Notes: a model not told the origin generated them from the letters alone. Positions 42,297 through 55,089 are shown, counted from the first letter of the stretch. The stretch is 64,000 nucleotides of DNA from Rhodanobacter sp. 67-28 (GCA_001898415.1 MKTU01000036.1:62001-126000), one strand, 5' to 3'. Program-made: numbers and translations.

Positions 42297-42704
42297 ATGC
42301 CCAAGATGATCTTCGTGAACCTGCCGGTCGCCGACCTCAAGAAGTCGATGGCCTTCTACGCATCCCTCGGCTTTGCGAACAACCCCCACTTCAGCGACGA
42401 CACCGCCGCGTGCATGGTGTGGAGCGAGGCCGTCCACGTCATGCTGCTCACCCACGCCAAGTGGCGCGGCTTCACCGAGCGGCCGCTGCCGAGCGAAGGC
42501 GCCAGCGAAGTGATGCTGGCGATCTCGCTCGACGACCGCGCCGCGGTCGATGCCATGAACGGCACGGCCGCGGCGAACGGCGGCACGGCCGACATCAACC
42601 CCGCGCAGGATCACGGCTTCATGTACAGCCGCAGCCTGGCCGATCCCGATGGCCACGTGTGGGAAGCATTCTGGATGGACCCGGCGGCCATCCCGCCGGG
42701 TTGA
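42297..42704 (+). CDS. VOC (glyoxalase/bleomycin resistance) family protein
   Basis: A 135-residue protein of two beta-alpha-beta-beta-beta modules. It starts MIFVNLPVADLKKSMAFYASLGF, typical of the VOC superfamily, and ends LADPDGHVWEAFWMD with the metal-site Glu region. These proteins include glyoxalase I, dioxygenases and resistance proteins; the exact role is undetermined. It is 136 bp after the cupin gene on the same strand and may belong to the same unit. Confidence 0.85.
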   Translation: MPKMIFVNLPVADLKKSMAFYASLGFANNPHFSDDTAACMVWSEAVHVMLLTHAKWRGFTERPLPSEGASEVMLAISLDDRAAVDAMNGTAAANGGTADINPAQDHGFMYSRSLADPDGHVWEAFWMDPAAIPPG

Positions 42705-42749
42705 TGATGTCCGCTGCCGTGGTGGCCGCTGACGCAGCGCCCGGTACCG

Positions 42750-46253
<3,504 letters not shown>

Positions 46254-46377
46254 GAGTGCTTCACCGCGACGGCGAGTAGGTGTTCCACGATCATTCCTTT
46301 CGATAGCCCCGCCGCCGAGGATATCCGGTTCCACGCCCTGCCCTCACTTCGCCGTCTGCGCCGCCGCGTGCAAAAGC

Positions 46378-46749
46378 TCAGGCCGAACCCGGCCGCCGCT
46401 TGCCGGCCGCGGCCACGCGCTTGGCCGGCGCGCTCTTGCGCGTGGCCGGTGCGCAGGTGCCGCCGGACTGGCTGCAGCAGTGGTCGGTGAGGTAGCCGAC
46501 CAGCGCGTCCATCGTCTCGATCACCGGCGCGTAGTAGATGAAGCGACCGCTCTGCCGGCTGCTCACCAGGCCCGCGTGCGACAGCTCCTTCAGGTGGAAG
46601 GACAGCGTGGCGTTGGGCAGGCCGAGCTGCTCCGCGATCGCGCTGGCCGCCAGTCCTTCCGGCGCATGTTCGATCAGCAGCCGATAGACCGCCAGGCGCG
46701 ACTCCTGGGCGAGCGCGGCGAGGATGGTGATGGCTTGCATGTTCTGCAT
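46378..46749 (-). CDS. arsR: ArsR-family arsenic-responsive repressor
   Basis: A 123-residue winged-helix repressor. The HTH is AIAEQLGLPNATLSFHLKEL. It lacks the ELCVCDL metal site of the classic E. coli repressor; instead C91, C92 and C99 lie near the C-terminus (HCCSQSGGTC), a layout close to the three-Cys As(III) site of Acidithiobacillus ArsR. The basic tail follows. Last gene of arsC-acr3-arsR, only 4 bp after acr3. It probably controls the operator between arsC and arsH. ATG 46749 has a GGGAG site; ATG 46740 is an alternative. Confidence 0.9.
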   Translation of the reverse strand: MQNMQAITILAALAQESRLAVYRLLIEHAPEGLAASAIAEQLGLPNATLSFHLKELSHAGLVSSRQSGRFIYYAPVIETMDALVGYLTDHCCSQSGGTCAPATRKSAPAKRVAAAGKRRPGSA

Positions 46750-46753
46750 GGCG

Positions 46754-47839
46754 CTACTCCCGGGCCGATTCATACCAGCGCTTGCTGCGGTTGACGATGC
46801 GCACCACCGACAGCATCACCGGCACCTCGATCAGCACGCCCACCACGGTCGCCAGCGCCGCGCCGGAATGCACGCCGAACAGGCCCACCGCGGTGGCCAC
46901 CGCCAGCTCGAAGAAGTTGCTGGCGCCGATCAGCGCCGACGGGCCGGCCACGCAGTGCGGCACGCCGAAGCGGCGATTGAGCCAGTAGGCCAGGCCGGCG
47001 TTGAAGTACACCTGGATCAGGATCGGCACCGCCAGCAGCGCGATGATCGCCGGCTGCGCAAGGATCTGCCGGCCCTGGAAACCGAACAGCAGCACCAGGG
47101 TGGCCAGCAGCGCGCCCAGCGATACCGGCCCCAGCCGCTGCAGCAGTTTCTGCAAGCGCGTCTCGCCGCCGTGCGCCAGCAGCTGGCGCCGCAGCAGCAT
47201 GCTGAGTGCCACCGGCACCACGATGTACAGCAGCACCGACAGCAGCAGCGTGTTCCACGGCACCGTGATCGAGGAGATGCCCAGCAGCAGCGCCACGATC
47301 GGCGCGAACGCCACCACCATGATGGCGTCGTTCAGCGCGACCTGGCTCAGCGTGAACGCCGGCTCGCCGTGGCACAGGTTGCTCCACACGAACACCATCG
47401 CCGTGCACGGCGCGGCGGCCAGCAGGATCAGGCCGGCGATGTAGGAATCGAGCTGTGCGGCCGGCAGCTGGCCGGCGAAGACGTGGCGGATGAAGATCCA
47501 TCCCAGCAGCGCCATCGAGAACGGCTTCACCGCCCAGTTGACGAACAGCGTGACGCCGATACCCTTCCACTGGCGGCGCACGCCGCCGAGCGCGCCGAAG
47601 TCGATCTTCAGCAGCATCGGGACGATCATCAGCCAGATCAGCACGGCGACCGGCAGATTCACCTGGGCCACCTGCATGCCGCCCAGCGCCGCGAAGCTGC
47701 CCGGCAGCAGGTGGCCCAGCAGCGTGCCGGCGATGATGCACAGCAGTACCCAGAGGCTGAGCCAGCGCTCGAAGAAGCCGATGCGGGCACCGTCCGGAGA
47801 AACCGCGTCGACGGCGAGTGCGGCGGATGGCTGGTTCAT
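46754..47839 (-). CDS. acr3: Arsenite efflux transporter ACR3
   Basis: A 361-residue protein with ten predicted membrane helices. The ACR3 family signature AAAPCTAMVFVWS holds the essential Cys, and GASNFFELAVA is the second conserved element. It exports As(III) produced by ArsC. Its start overlaps the arsC stop (ATGA) and arsR follows after 4 bp. Confidence 0.95.
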   Translation of the reverse strand: MNQPSAALAVDAVSPDGARIGFFERWLSLWVLLCIIAGTLLGHLLPGSFAALGGMQVAQVNLPVAVLIWLMIVPMLLKIDFGALGGVRRQWKGIGVTLFVNWAVKPFSMALLGWIFIRHVFAGQLPAAQLDSYIAGLILLAAAPCTAMVFVWSNLCHGEPAFTLSQVALNDAIMVVAFAPIVALLLGISSITVPWNTLLLSVLLYIVVPVALSMLLRRQLLAHGGETRLQKLLQRLGPVSLGALLATLVLLFGFQGRQILAQPAIIALLAVPILIQVYFNAGLAYWLNRRFGVPHCVAGPSALIGASNFFELAVATAVGLFGVHSGAALATVVGVLIEVPVMLSVVRIVNRSKRWYESARE

Positions 47840-48339
47840 GCGCGGGCTTCCTCGCCGGTGAGGCTGCCGATGCGGTCGAGCGCCTCTTGCAGCTCGTCGC
47901 GGCCCATCGTTTCCACCGGCAGCTGCAGCAGCGCGGTGATCCGCCGCACGATCAGCGCGTACGCACGCCGGAATGCCGCGGCAGCGTCTGCGTCCCGCGC
48001 GGCAGCCGGATCGGGCAGGCCCCAATGGCTTTTCACGAAGTCGCCGAACAGCACCGGGCAGGTCTCGCTGGCGGCGTTGTCGCAAACCGTGATCACGATG
48101 TCCAGCGGCGGCGCACCCGCTTCGGTGAAGCGGTCCCACGACTTGCTGGCGAGTCCCTCGGTGGCGATGCCGTGGGCCTGGAGTTCCTCGATCGCATGCG
48201 GATTGACGCGCCCGGTCGGCTGGCTGCCGGCGCTGAACGCCGCGAAGCGCCCCGCGCCCAAATGATTGAGGGTGGCCTCGGACAGGATGCTGCGGGCCGA
48301 ATTGCCGGTGCAGATGAACAAGACGCGACACGGGTGCAT
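47836..48339 (-). CDS. arsC: Arsenate reductase, thioredoxin-coupled (LMW phosphatase fold)
   Basis: A 167-residue enzyme reducing arsenate to arsenite. The phosphatase loop CTGNSAR begins with the nucleophile C10, and C86 and C94 (VCDNAASETCP) form the relay disulfide, as in S. aureus ArsC. First gene of the arsC-acr3-arsR operon and divergent from arsH. Confidence 0.93.
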   Translation of the reverse strand: MHPCRVLFICTGNSARSILSEATLNHLGAGRFAAFSAGSQPTGRVNPHAIEELQAHGIATEGLASKSWDRFTEAGAPPLDIVITVCDNAASETCPVLFGDFVKSHWGLPDPAAARDADAAAAFRRAYALIVRRITALLQLPVETMGRDELQEALDRIGSLTGEEARA

Positions 48340-48355
48340 GAGGAATGATTCCGGG

Positions 48356-48383
48356 TTGGCTTCTATATTTCCATGATTATAGA
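48356..48383 (+). promoter_or_regulatory. Predicted arsH promoter
   Basis: TTGGCT (48356-48361) and TATAGA (48378-48383) separated by 16 bp. The -10 box is one arm of the palindrome at 48361-48384. Predicted start about 48390, just before the AGGA ribosome site of arsH. Confidence 0.6.
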
Positions 48384-48384
48384 A
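48361..48384. promoter_or_regulatory. ArsR operator candidate, TTCTATA-N10-TATAGAA
   Basis: A perfect 7-bp inverted repeat with 10-bp spacer in an AT-rich island between arsC and arsH. Its size and symmetry suit a dimeric winged-helix repressor. Each arm contains the -10 hexamer of one of the two divergent promoters, so one bound dimer would block both. Confidence 0.72.
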
Positions 48385-48391
48385 TTGTCAA
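48362..48391 (-). promoter_or_regulatory. Predicted arsC-acr3-arsR promoter
   Basis: On the minus strand a consensus TTGACA (48391-48386), an 18-bp spacer, then TATAGA (48367-48362). The leader to the arsC start would be only about 15 nt. Confidence 0.65.
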
Positions 48392-48412
48392 ACCAACGCA
48401 ACAGGAATCGCC

Positions 48413-49174
48413 GTGATCCCGGACCTGCCCCATGTCGCCGCCGACGTGCTGGACACCCCCAGCTTGGCCAAGCTGTCCTTGCCGGCCGACGCCGGCCACC
48501 CGCCGCGCATCCTGATCCTGTACGGCTCGCTGCGCCCGCAGTCGTTCAGCCGCAAGCTGGCGCTGGAAGCCGAGCGCATCCTGCGCCACTTCGGCGCCGA
48601 GACGCGGGTGTTCGACCCGCACGAACTGCCGCTGCTGGACAGCGTGCCGGCCAGCCACCCCAAGGTGCAGGAACTGCGCGCGCTGTCGCTGTGGTCCGAG
48701 GGCCAGGTGTGGGTCAGCCCCGAGCGGCACGGCACGATCACCGGCGTGTTCAAGAACCAGATCGACTGGCTGCCGCTGGAAGACGGCAGCGTGCGGCCCA
48801 CGCAGGGGCGCACGCTCGCGGTGATGCAGGTCAGCGGTGGCTCGCAGTCGTTCAACGTGGTCAACACCCTGCGCGTGCTGGGCCGCTGGATGCGCATGCT
48901 GACCATCCCGAACCAGTCCTCGGTGGCCAAGGCCTGGCAGGAGTTCGACGACGACGGCCGGATGAAACCCTCGCCGTTCTACGACCGCGTGGTGGACGTG
49001 ATGGAGGAGCTGTTCAAGTTCACCCTGCTGGTGCGCGGGCGCAGCGACTACCTGGTCAGCCGTTACAGCGAGCGCAAGGGTGCCGCCGCGGCGAAGGCGC
49101 TGACGGCGGCGGCCGAGGTGCTGGAAAGCGCGGCGACGGCGGGCAAACCCGCCTGCTGCAGCGGAACGTGTTGA
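48413..49174 (+). CDS. arsH: Arsenic resistance protein ArsH (NADPH-dependent FMN reductase/organoarsenical oxidase)
   Basis: A 253-residue flavodoxin-like flavoprotein. The FMN-binding motif [15 protein letters not shown] is typical, and the family segments [21 protein letters not shown] and VSGGSQSFN follow. ArsH oxidises trivalent organoarsenicals such as methylarsenite to the less toxic pentavalent form. It starts with GTG at 48413, with AGGA 6 bp upstream. The C-terminus ends in a Cys-rich CCSGTC, which could also bind arsenicals (inference). Divergent from arsC. Confidence 0.94.
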   Translation: MIPDLPHVAADVLDTPSLAKLSLPADAGHPPRILILYGSLRPQSFSRKLALEAERILRHFGAETRVFDPHELPLLDSVPASHPKVQELRALSLWSEGQVWVSPERHGTITGVFKNQIDWLPLEDGSVRPTQGRTLAVMQVSGGSQSFNVVNTLRVLGRWMRMLTIPNQSSVAKAWQEFDDDGRMKPSPFYDRVVDVMEELFKFTLLVRGRSDYLVSRYSERKGAAAAKALTAAAEVLESAATAGKPACCSGTC

Positions 49175-49205
49175 GCCCGCGACTCCCGCCTGCCGCAACC
49201 GCCGA

Positions 49206-51047
49206 TTAGACCGGCGCGTCCTCCGCCGCCACGAAGCCACCGGTTTGCCGCTTCCACAGCCGCGCGTACAGGCCCTCGTGCGCGATCAGCTCGGCGTGCG
49301 TGCCGGTCTCGACGATCTGTCCCTTGTCCAGCACCACCAGCCGGTCCATCCGCGCGATGGTAGAGAGGCGATGGGCGATCGCGATCACCGTCTTGCCCTG
49401 CATCAGGATGTCCAGGCTGTCCTGGATCGCCGCTTCCGCTTCGGAGTCGAGCGCCGAGGTCGCTTCGTCCAGCACCAGGATCGGCGCGTCCTTCAGCAGC
49501 ACGCGGGCGATCGCGATGCGCTGGCGCTGGCCGCCGCTGAGTTTCACGCCGCGCTCGCCGACCAGCGCGTCGTAGCCGCGACGGCCCTCGCCATCGCTGA
49601 GCTGCGGGATGAACTCGTCGGCGCGCGCCTTGCGCACGGCTTCCATGATCTGCGCTTCGCTGGCGTCGGGACGGCCATAGAGCAGGTTGTCGCGGATCGA
49701 ACGGTGCAGCAGCGAAGTGTCCTGGGTGACCACGCCAATCTGCGAGCGCAGGCTTTCCTGGGTGACGTGTGCGATGTCCTGGCCGTCGATCAGGATGCGC
49801 CCGGCCTCGAGGTCGTACAGCCGCAGCAGCACGTTGACCAGGGTGGACTTGCCGGCGCCGGACGGGCCGACCAGGCCGATCTTCTCGCCCGCGCGCACGT
49901 CCAGATCCAGCCCGGCGATGATGCCGCCACGCTTGCCGTAGTGGAAGTGGATGTGCTCGAAGCGCACCGCGCCGTTGGTCACCTCCAGCGGCATCGCGCC
50001 TTCGCGGTCCTGCACCGCGCGCGGCTGCGAGATGGTGGTGATGCCGTCCTGCACGGTGCCGACGTTCTCGAAGATGCCGTTGACCACCCACATGATCCAG
50101 CCGGACATGTTGTTGATGCGGATCACCAGCCCGATCGACAACGCAATCGCCCCGGTGGTCACCCGCCCCTCGCTCCATAGCCAGATCGCCAGCGCCGAGG
50201 TGCCGGTGATGAGGAAGCCGTTGAGCGCGGTGATGCTGACGTCCATGGCCGTCGTCAGGCGGGTCGTCAGGCGATGCTTGTCGATCAACTCGCCCATCGC
50301 CTCGGCCACGTACGCCTCCTCGCGGCGCGTGTGGGCGAACAGCTTCAGCGTCATCACGTTGCTGTAGCCGTCGACGACGCGGCCCATCAGCTTCGATTTC
50401 GCCTCCGAGGATTTCCACGAGCGCTGTTTCACCCGCGGAATGAAGAAGGCCAGCAAGCCGATGTAGCAGAAGATCCACGCCGTCAGCGGTACCGCCAGCC
50501 AGCCGTCGGCCTGCGCGAACAGCGCGATGGCGCTGCCGGTGTAGATCACGATGTACCAGATCGCGTCCACGATCTGCACGGCCGAATCGCGCAGCGAGGC
50601 GCCGGTCTGGATGATGCGGTTGGCGATGCGCCCGGCGAAATCGTTCTGGAAGAAGCCCAGGCTCTGGCGGATCACGTAGCGATGGTGCTGCCAGCGGATG
50701 CGGTTGGTGAGGCTGGGCAGGATCGCCTGGTTCACCAGCAAGTCGTGCAGGCCGCCGAGCAGCGGCCGCGCCACCAGTGCGACCAGCGCCATCCAGATCA
50801 GCGCCTGGCCGTGCAGGCGGAACAGGTCCGCCGGCGTGCCGCTGGCCATGTCCACGATGCGCCCGATGAAGCCGAACAGCGACACCTCCACCACCGCCAC
50901 GCCAAAGCCGACCACCAGCGTGGCGGCGAACACCGGCCACACCTGGCGCAGATAGAACACGTAGAAACGCCACACCGGCCGCGGCGGCATGCCGTCGACC
51001 GGTTCCTTGAACGCGTCGATGAGGGATTCGAACCAGCGAAAGATCAT
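49206..51047 (-). CDS. ABC exporter, fused membrane and ATPase domains
   Basis: A 613-residue half-transporter. Six membrane helices occupy about 1-330. The ATPase (about 360-600) has Walker A GPSGAGKST, Q-loop QDTSLL, signature LSGGQRQRIAIAR, Walker B ILVLDEATSALDS and H-loop AHRLSTI. It resembles the MsbA/multidrug type exporters that work as homodimers. ATG 51047 was chosen because it directly precedes the N-terminal amphipathic segment. Substrate unknown; convergent with arsH but with no link to arsenic in its sequence. Confidence 0.92.
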   Translation of the reverse strand: MIFRWFESLIDAFKEPVDGMPPRPVWRFYVFYLRQVWPVFAATLVVGFGVAVVEVSLFGFIGRIVDMASGTPADLFRLHGQALIWMALVALVARPLLGGLHDLLVNQAILPSLTNRIRWQHHRYVIRQSLGFFQNDFAGRIANRIIQTGASLRDSAVQIVDAIWYIVIYTGSAIALFAQADGWLAVPLTAWIFCYIGLLAFFIPRVKQRSWKSSEAKSKLMGRVVDGYSNVMTLKLFAHTRREEAYVAEAMGELIDKHRLTTRLTTAMDVSITALNGFLITGTSALAIWLWSEGRVTTGAIALSIGLVIRINNMSGWIMWVVNGIFENVGTVQDGITTISQPRAVQDREGAMPLEVTNGAVRFEHIHFHYGKRGGIIAGLDLDVRAGEKIGLVGPSGAGKSTLVNVLLRLYDLEAGRILIDGQDIAHVTQESLRSQIGVVTQDTSLLHRSIRDNLLYGRPDASEAQIMEAVRKARADEFIPQLSDGEGRRGYDALVGERGVKLSGGQRQRIAIARVLLKDAPILVLDEATSALDSEAEAAIQDSLDILMQGKTVIAIAHRLSTIARMDRLVVLDKGQIVETGTHAELIAHEGLYARLWKRQTGGFVAAEDAPV

Positions 51048-51258
51048 GGGCGGCACGCAAAAGGCAGGTTCTCTAGCGTGGGTGCGCGGCTGGCTGCATG
51101 CAAGGACCCACGCGTGACCAGCGGCGGCGACTGCGGCAGGCCAGACGCGCTTGCCCGCGCGTGCCACCGCGCAACCAAGCTGAACCGTCGCCGTGCCTTC
51201 CGCCGCGCAGGACGCCAACACGATTGACCGCCTGTCGCACCGCTCCGATCATGCGCGG

Positions 51259-53658
51259 ATGCCCACACCATGCCGCCTCCTCCTGCTTGCCCTGCTCGCC
51301 TGCGGCAGCCTCGCCGTGCACGCCCAGCAAGGCGACGCCGCGCCGGCATCGGCGGCGAGCGCCGCCACGCCGGCGCAGTCGCTGGAGCAGTTGGACGATC
51401 GCCTCGATGCACTCAAGGCAGCACTGAAGGACAAGCAAGCCGCCAGCTCGCTCGGCGACCTGCGCAACGACGCGCTGGCGGTGCAGGACCAGGCGCGGCA
51501 ACTGGCCAGCGACCTGGCGCCCCAGCTGGCCGCGCTGCAGGCGCAGCTCGACGTGCTGGGCCCGCCGCCGGCCAAGGGCGCGGCGCCGGAAGCGCCGCAG
51601 GTCGCGGCCCAGCGGCGGCAACTGGACAAGGCCGGCGCCGCGCTGGATGCACGGATCAAGCAGGCGCAGCTGCTGGGCCAGAACGCGCTGCAACTGGCCG
51701 CGCAGATCACCGGCATGCGCAACGACGCGTTCCAGGCGCGGCTGGCCTCGCGCACGGCATCGCCGTTCGGCCGCGCATTCTGGAGCGAGCCGGCGCGCAG
51801 TTTTCCCGATGACCTGGCACGGCTGGACCGCCTCGGCGGTCGCGTGGCCGATGCCTGGAGCGAGGCGTGGGAAGCGCCGAACCGCACGCCGCTGCTGCTG
51901 TGCCTGATCGGCGCGTTGCTGTGGCTTGGCGTGGGCCGCTGGCTGCTCGATCGGCTGCTGCTGCGCCTGGCCACGCGCCACGTGCCGGACGGCCACCTGC
52001 GCCGCAGCGCGATGGCGGTGGCGGTCGCGCTCACCGCGCTGCTCACCACCGGCATCGCCGCCCAGCTGGCGTACCTGGGCCTGAACTGGAACGACATCCT
52101 CGCGCCGGATCTGGACGCGCTGGCGCGCTCGGCGGTACGGCTGGTGCTGTTTGCGGCGTTTGTCACCGGGCTGGGCCGCGCGCTGCTCTCCGTGCGCCGG
52201 CCGAGCTGGCGCCTGCCGCCGCTGTCCGACCTGGCTGCGCAGCGCCTGCGCATGCTTCCCTGGCTGCTCGGCGCCGCCGCGTTGCTGTTCGGCCTGGTCG
52301 AGCGCATCAGCCGCACGATCGGCTCCAGCTTGCCGACCACGGTGGCCACGCGCGGCGCGGTGGCGCTGGTGGTCAGCGGTCTCATCGCGGCGGGCTGGTG
52401 GCGTTTGCGTGGGGCGCGGCGGCAGGCGGCGGCCGAGGGCGTGGTCGAACATCAGCCGTTGTGGGTCGGCGCGCTCGGTGCCGGCGCAGTGCTGGGCGTG
52501 CTGGTGAGCTGGCTCGGCGTGGCCACCGGTTACATCGCGCTGGCGTTCTTCGCCGCGGTGCAGATGCTGTGGGTCGGCGTGGTGGTGGCCAGCGCGTGGC
52601 TGCTCGGCCACCTGTTGAACGACCTGATCCACGTCGCGCTGTCGCCGCACGAACGCGGCGGCCAGCGGCTGCAGGCATCCTTCCAGCTGGCGCCGCATGC
52701 GCTGGACCAGGCCGCCACCCTGCTCGCCGGCATCGCCAAGGTGCTGCTGACCCTGCTGGCCATCGCCATCGTGCTGACCCCATTCGGCGCCGGCCCGGGC
52801 GACCTGCTGGCCAGCGCCCTACGCACCTTCGGCAACCTGAAACTGGGCGATCTGCCGATCAATCCCGGCAACATTTTCCGGGCGGTGCTGGTGCTGGTGG
52901 GCGGCGGCGTGCTGCTGCACATGCTCAAGCGCTGGCTGCGCGAGCAGTTGCTGCCCAAGTCGACGATGGAACCGGGCATGCAGGATTCCATCGTCACCCT
53001 GCTCGGCTACCTCGGCGGCCTGCTGGTGCTGGTGCTGACCCTGGCCGCGCTGCACGTCAACCTGACCAGCATCACCTGGATCGTCAGCGCGCTGTCGGTG
53101 GGCATCGGCTTCGGCCTGCAGGCGATCGTGCAGAACTTCATCTCCGGCCTGATCCTGCTGGTGGAACGGCCGGTGAAGGTGGGCGACTGGGTCAGCCTCA
53201 ACGAGGTCGAGGGCGACATCCGCCGGATCAACGTGCGCGCCACGGAGATCCAGTTGTGGGACCGATCCACCGTGATCGTGCCGAACTCGCAGCTGATCAC
53301 CGAGAACGTGCGCAACGTGACCCAGGCCAACGCGCTGGGCCGCGTGCAGATCAAGCTGCCGATGCCGCTGGACACCGACGCCGACAAGGTACGGGCACTG
53401 GCGCTGGAGGTGCTCGGCGCACACCCGGGCACACTGGCCGCGCCGGCGCCCTACGTGCAACTGGAGGGCCTCGATGCCGGCTCGATGACCTTCAACTGCG
53501 TGGCCTACGTCGGCAGCCCGCGTGACACCGGCGGCGTCAAGAGCGACCTGCTGTTCGAACTGCTGCAGCGCCTGCGCCGCGCGCGATTGCCGCTGGTGCG
53601 CGCGCAACTGGTGCGCACCCTGCCACCGCTGGCCGAGGAAGACGAACAGACGGGCTGA
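51259..53658 (+). CDS. Large mechanosensitive channel (DUF3772-MscS)
   Basis: A 799-residue protein. A signal peptide (about 1-22, LLLLALLACGSLAVHA) precedes a periplasmic coiled-coil domain with a DUF3772 segment, then eight or more membrane helices, then the MscS core. The pore helix GIGFGLQAIVQNFISGL and the following ERPVKVGDWV and PNSQLITENV are diagnostic. Such channels release solutes on hypo-osmotic shock. ATG 51259 begins at the signal peptide; longer upstream readings lack one. Divergent from the ABC exporter. Confidence 0.9.
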   Translation: MPTPCRLLLLALLACGSLAVHAQQGDAAPASAASAATPAQSLEQLDDRLDALKAALKDKQAASSLGDLRNDALAVQDQARQLASDLAPQLAALQAQLDVLGPPPAKGAAPEAPQVAAQRRQLDKAGAALDARIKQAQLLGQNALQLAAQITGMRNDAFQARLASRTASPFGRAFWSEPARSFPDDLARLDRLGGRVADAWSEAWEAPNRTPLLLCLIGALLWLGVGRWLLDRLLLRLATRHVPDGHLRRSAMAVAVALTALLTTGIAAQLAYLGLNWNDILAPDLDALARSAVRLVLFAAFVTGLGRALLSVRRPSWRLPPLSDLAAQRLRMLPWLLGAAALLFGLVERISRTIGSSLPTTVATRGAVALVVSGLIAAGWWRLRGARRQAAAEGVVEHQPLWVGALGAGAVLGVLVSWLGVATGYIALAFFAAVQMLWVGVVVASAWLLGHLLNDLIHVALSPHERGGQRLQASFQLAPHALDQAATLLAGIAKVLLTLLAIAIVLTPFGAGPGDLLASALRTFGNLKLGDLPINPGNIFRAVLVLVGGGVLLHMLKRWLREQLLPKSTMEPGMQDSIVTLLGYLGGLLVLVLTLAALHVNLTSITWIVSALSVGIGFGLQAIVQNFISGLILLVERPVKVGDWVSLNEVEGDIRRINVRATEIQLWDRSTVIVPNSQLITENVRNVTQANALGRVQIKLPMPLDTDADKVRALALEVLGAHPGTLAAPAPYVQLEGLDAGSMTFNCVAYVGSPRDTGGVKSDLLFELLQRLRRARLPLVRAQLVRTLPPLAEEDEQTG

Positions 53659-53699
53659 GCCGGCACGCCAGACTGCCGCGTATCCACGGAGACGAGCCG

Positions 53700-54515
53700 A
53701 TGGGATTCCAGTACTACCTGCCCGGGCCACCGCTGGACAAGCTGATCGCGAAAGTGTGGGACTGGGACATGCCGCCCGCGGCGCATCGCCACGAGCGCGT
53801 GCTGCCGCAACCCGGGGCGCAGCTCATCATCAACCTGCACGAGGACGAAACCCGTGTCTACACCGATGACGCGGCGCGGCGGTGTATCCGCTCGTCCGCC
53901 TGCGTGCTTGGCGGCCCCACCCTGCGCAGCGAGATCATCGACACCGCCGAACAGATCCGCGTGATGGGCGTGGTGTTCCGCCCAGGAGGCGCCCACGCGC
54001 TGACCGGCGAGGACGCCACCACGCTGATCGGACGGGACGTCGACCTGGGTGACTTGTTCGGGCCGGCCGCCGCGCTGCTGCGCGAGCAACTGCTGGAAAC
54101 CCCCGCACCACGGGGCCGCCTGCGCCTGCTGACCCGGTGGCTGGTGCGACGCCTGCACAGCACCGCCTTGCATCCCGCCATCGCCTACGCGCTGGATCGG
54201 TTGGCCGACCCGCCGCAGGTGCAACGCATCGCGCCGCTGGTGCGCGAGGCAGGCTTGTCCGAGCGCCGCTTCGGCATGCTGTTCCAGCGCCAGGTAGGCA
54301 TGCGTCCCAAGCACTACACGCGGCTGCTGCGCTTTCGCGCGGTGGTGGATCATGCGGCAGCGCAGTCGGCGGTGAACTGGAGCCAGGTGGCGGCCGATGG
54401 CGGCTATTTCGACCAGGCCCATTTGACGCACGAGTTCCGCCAGTTCGCCGGCGTCACGCCGACCGCATTCATGGCCGCGCGCGGTCCCTACCCGAACCAC
54501 CTGCCGCTCGATTGA
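53700..54515 (+). CDS. AraC-family transcriptional regulator
   Basis: A 271-residue regulator. The N-terminal cupin-like sensor (about 1-150) contains the PLPGPPLDKL start and GPTLRSEIIDTAEQIRVMGVVFRPGGA. The C-terminal double HTH (about 165-260) includes LSERRFGMLFQRQVGMRPKHYTRLLRF and DQAHLTHEFRQFAGVTP. The ligand is unknown. The VOC gene 134 bp downstream on the same strand is a possible target. Confidence 0.9.
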   Translation: MGFQYYLPGPPLDKLIAKVWDWDMPPAAHRHERVLPQPGAQLIINLHEDETRVYTDDAARRCIRSSACVLGGPTLRSEIIDTAEQIRVMGVVFRPGGAHALTGEDATTLIGRDVDLGDLFGPAAALLREQLLETPAPRGRLRLLTRWLVRRLHSTALHPAIAYALDRLADPPQVQRIAPLVREAGLSERRFGMLFQRQVGMRPKHYTRLLRFRAVVDHAAAQSAVNWSQVAADGGYFDQAHLTHEFRQFAGVTPTAFMAARGPYPNHLPLD

Positions 54516-54649
54516 GCGACGGAAATCTACAAGACCGCCACGCCTCGCGGGGCTAATCTGGCCCGCGTCCCTGAGGACCGCGACGTCGTTTCGCGCCGGC
54601 GCAATGACGACACCACCCACCTTGCGAGAATCCACCACGGAGATAACCC

Positions 54650-55072
54650 ATGGAACAGTCCGGCGGCAGCACCATCATCCCCTGCCTGCGCTACCGCGAT
54701 CCCCACGCGGCCATCGACTGGCTCTGCCAGGCCTTCGGTTTCGAACGGCACGCGGTTTACGAAAACGACGCCGGCGAGGTCGAGCACGCGCAACTGGCCT
54801 ACGGCCGCGGCATGGTCATGCTGGGCGGCGTGCGCGACAACGAGTTCGGCCGGCACATCGCGCAGCCCGACGAGATCGGCGGCCGCGAAACGCAGTGTGC
54901 CTGCGTGACCGTGACCGACTGCAAGGCCCACTACGAGCGGGCAAAGGCAGCCGGCGCGGTGATCGTCGACGACTACGCCGAGAAGGACTACGGCGGCGCC
55001 GGCTACAGCTGCCACGACCCGGAGGGCCACCTCTGGTACATCGGCAGCTACGACCCGTGGCAGCCGGAATGA
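54650..55072 (+). CDS. VOC-family (glyoxalase-like) protein
   Basis: A 140-residue paired beta-alpha-beta-beta-beta protein. It starts IPCLRYRDPHAAIDWLCQAFGF and ends SCHDPEGHLWYIGSYDPW, the typical first and last motifs of the PhnB/glyoxalase type VOC proteins. Enzymatic role unknown. It follows the AraC regulator. Confidence 0.87.
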   Translation: MEQSGGSTIIPCLRYRDPHAAIDWLCQAFGFERHAVYENDAGEVEHAQLAYGRGMVMLGGVRDNEFGRHIAQPDEIGGRETQCACVTVTDCKAHYERAKAAGAVIVDDYAEKDYGGAGYSCHDPEGHLWYIGSYDPWQPE

Positions 55073-55089
55073 ACCGAAAACGCGCGGGT

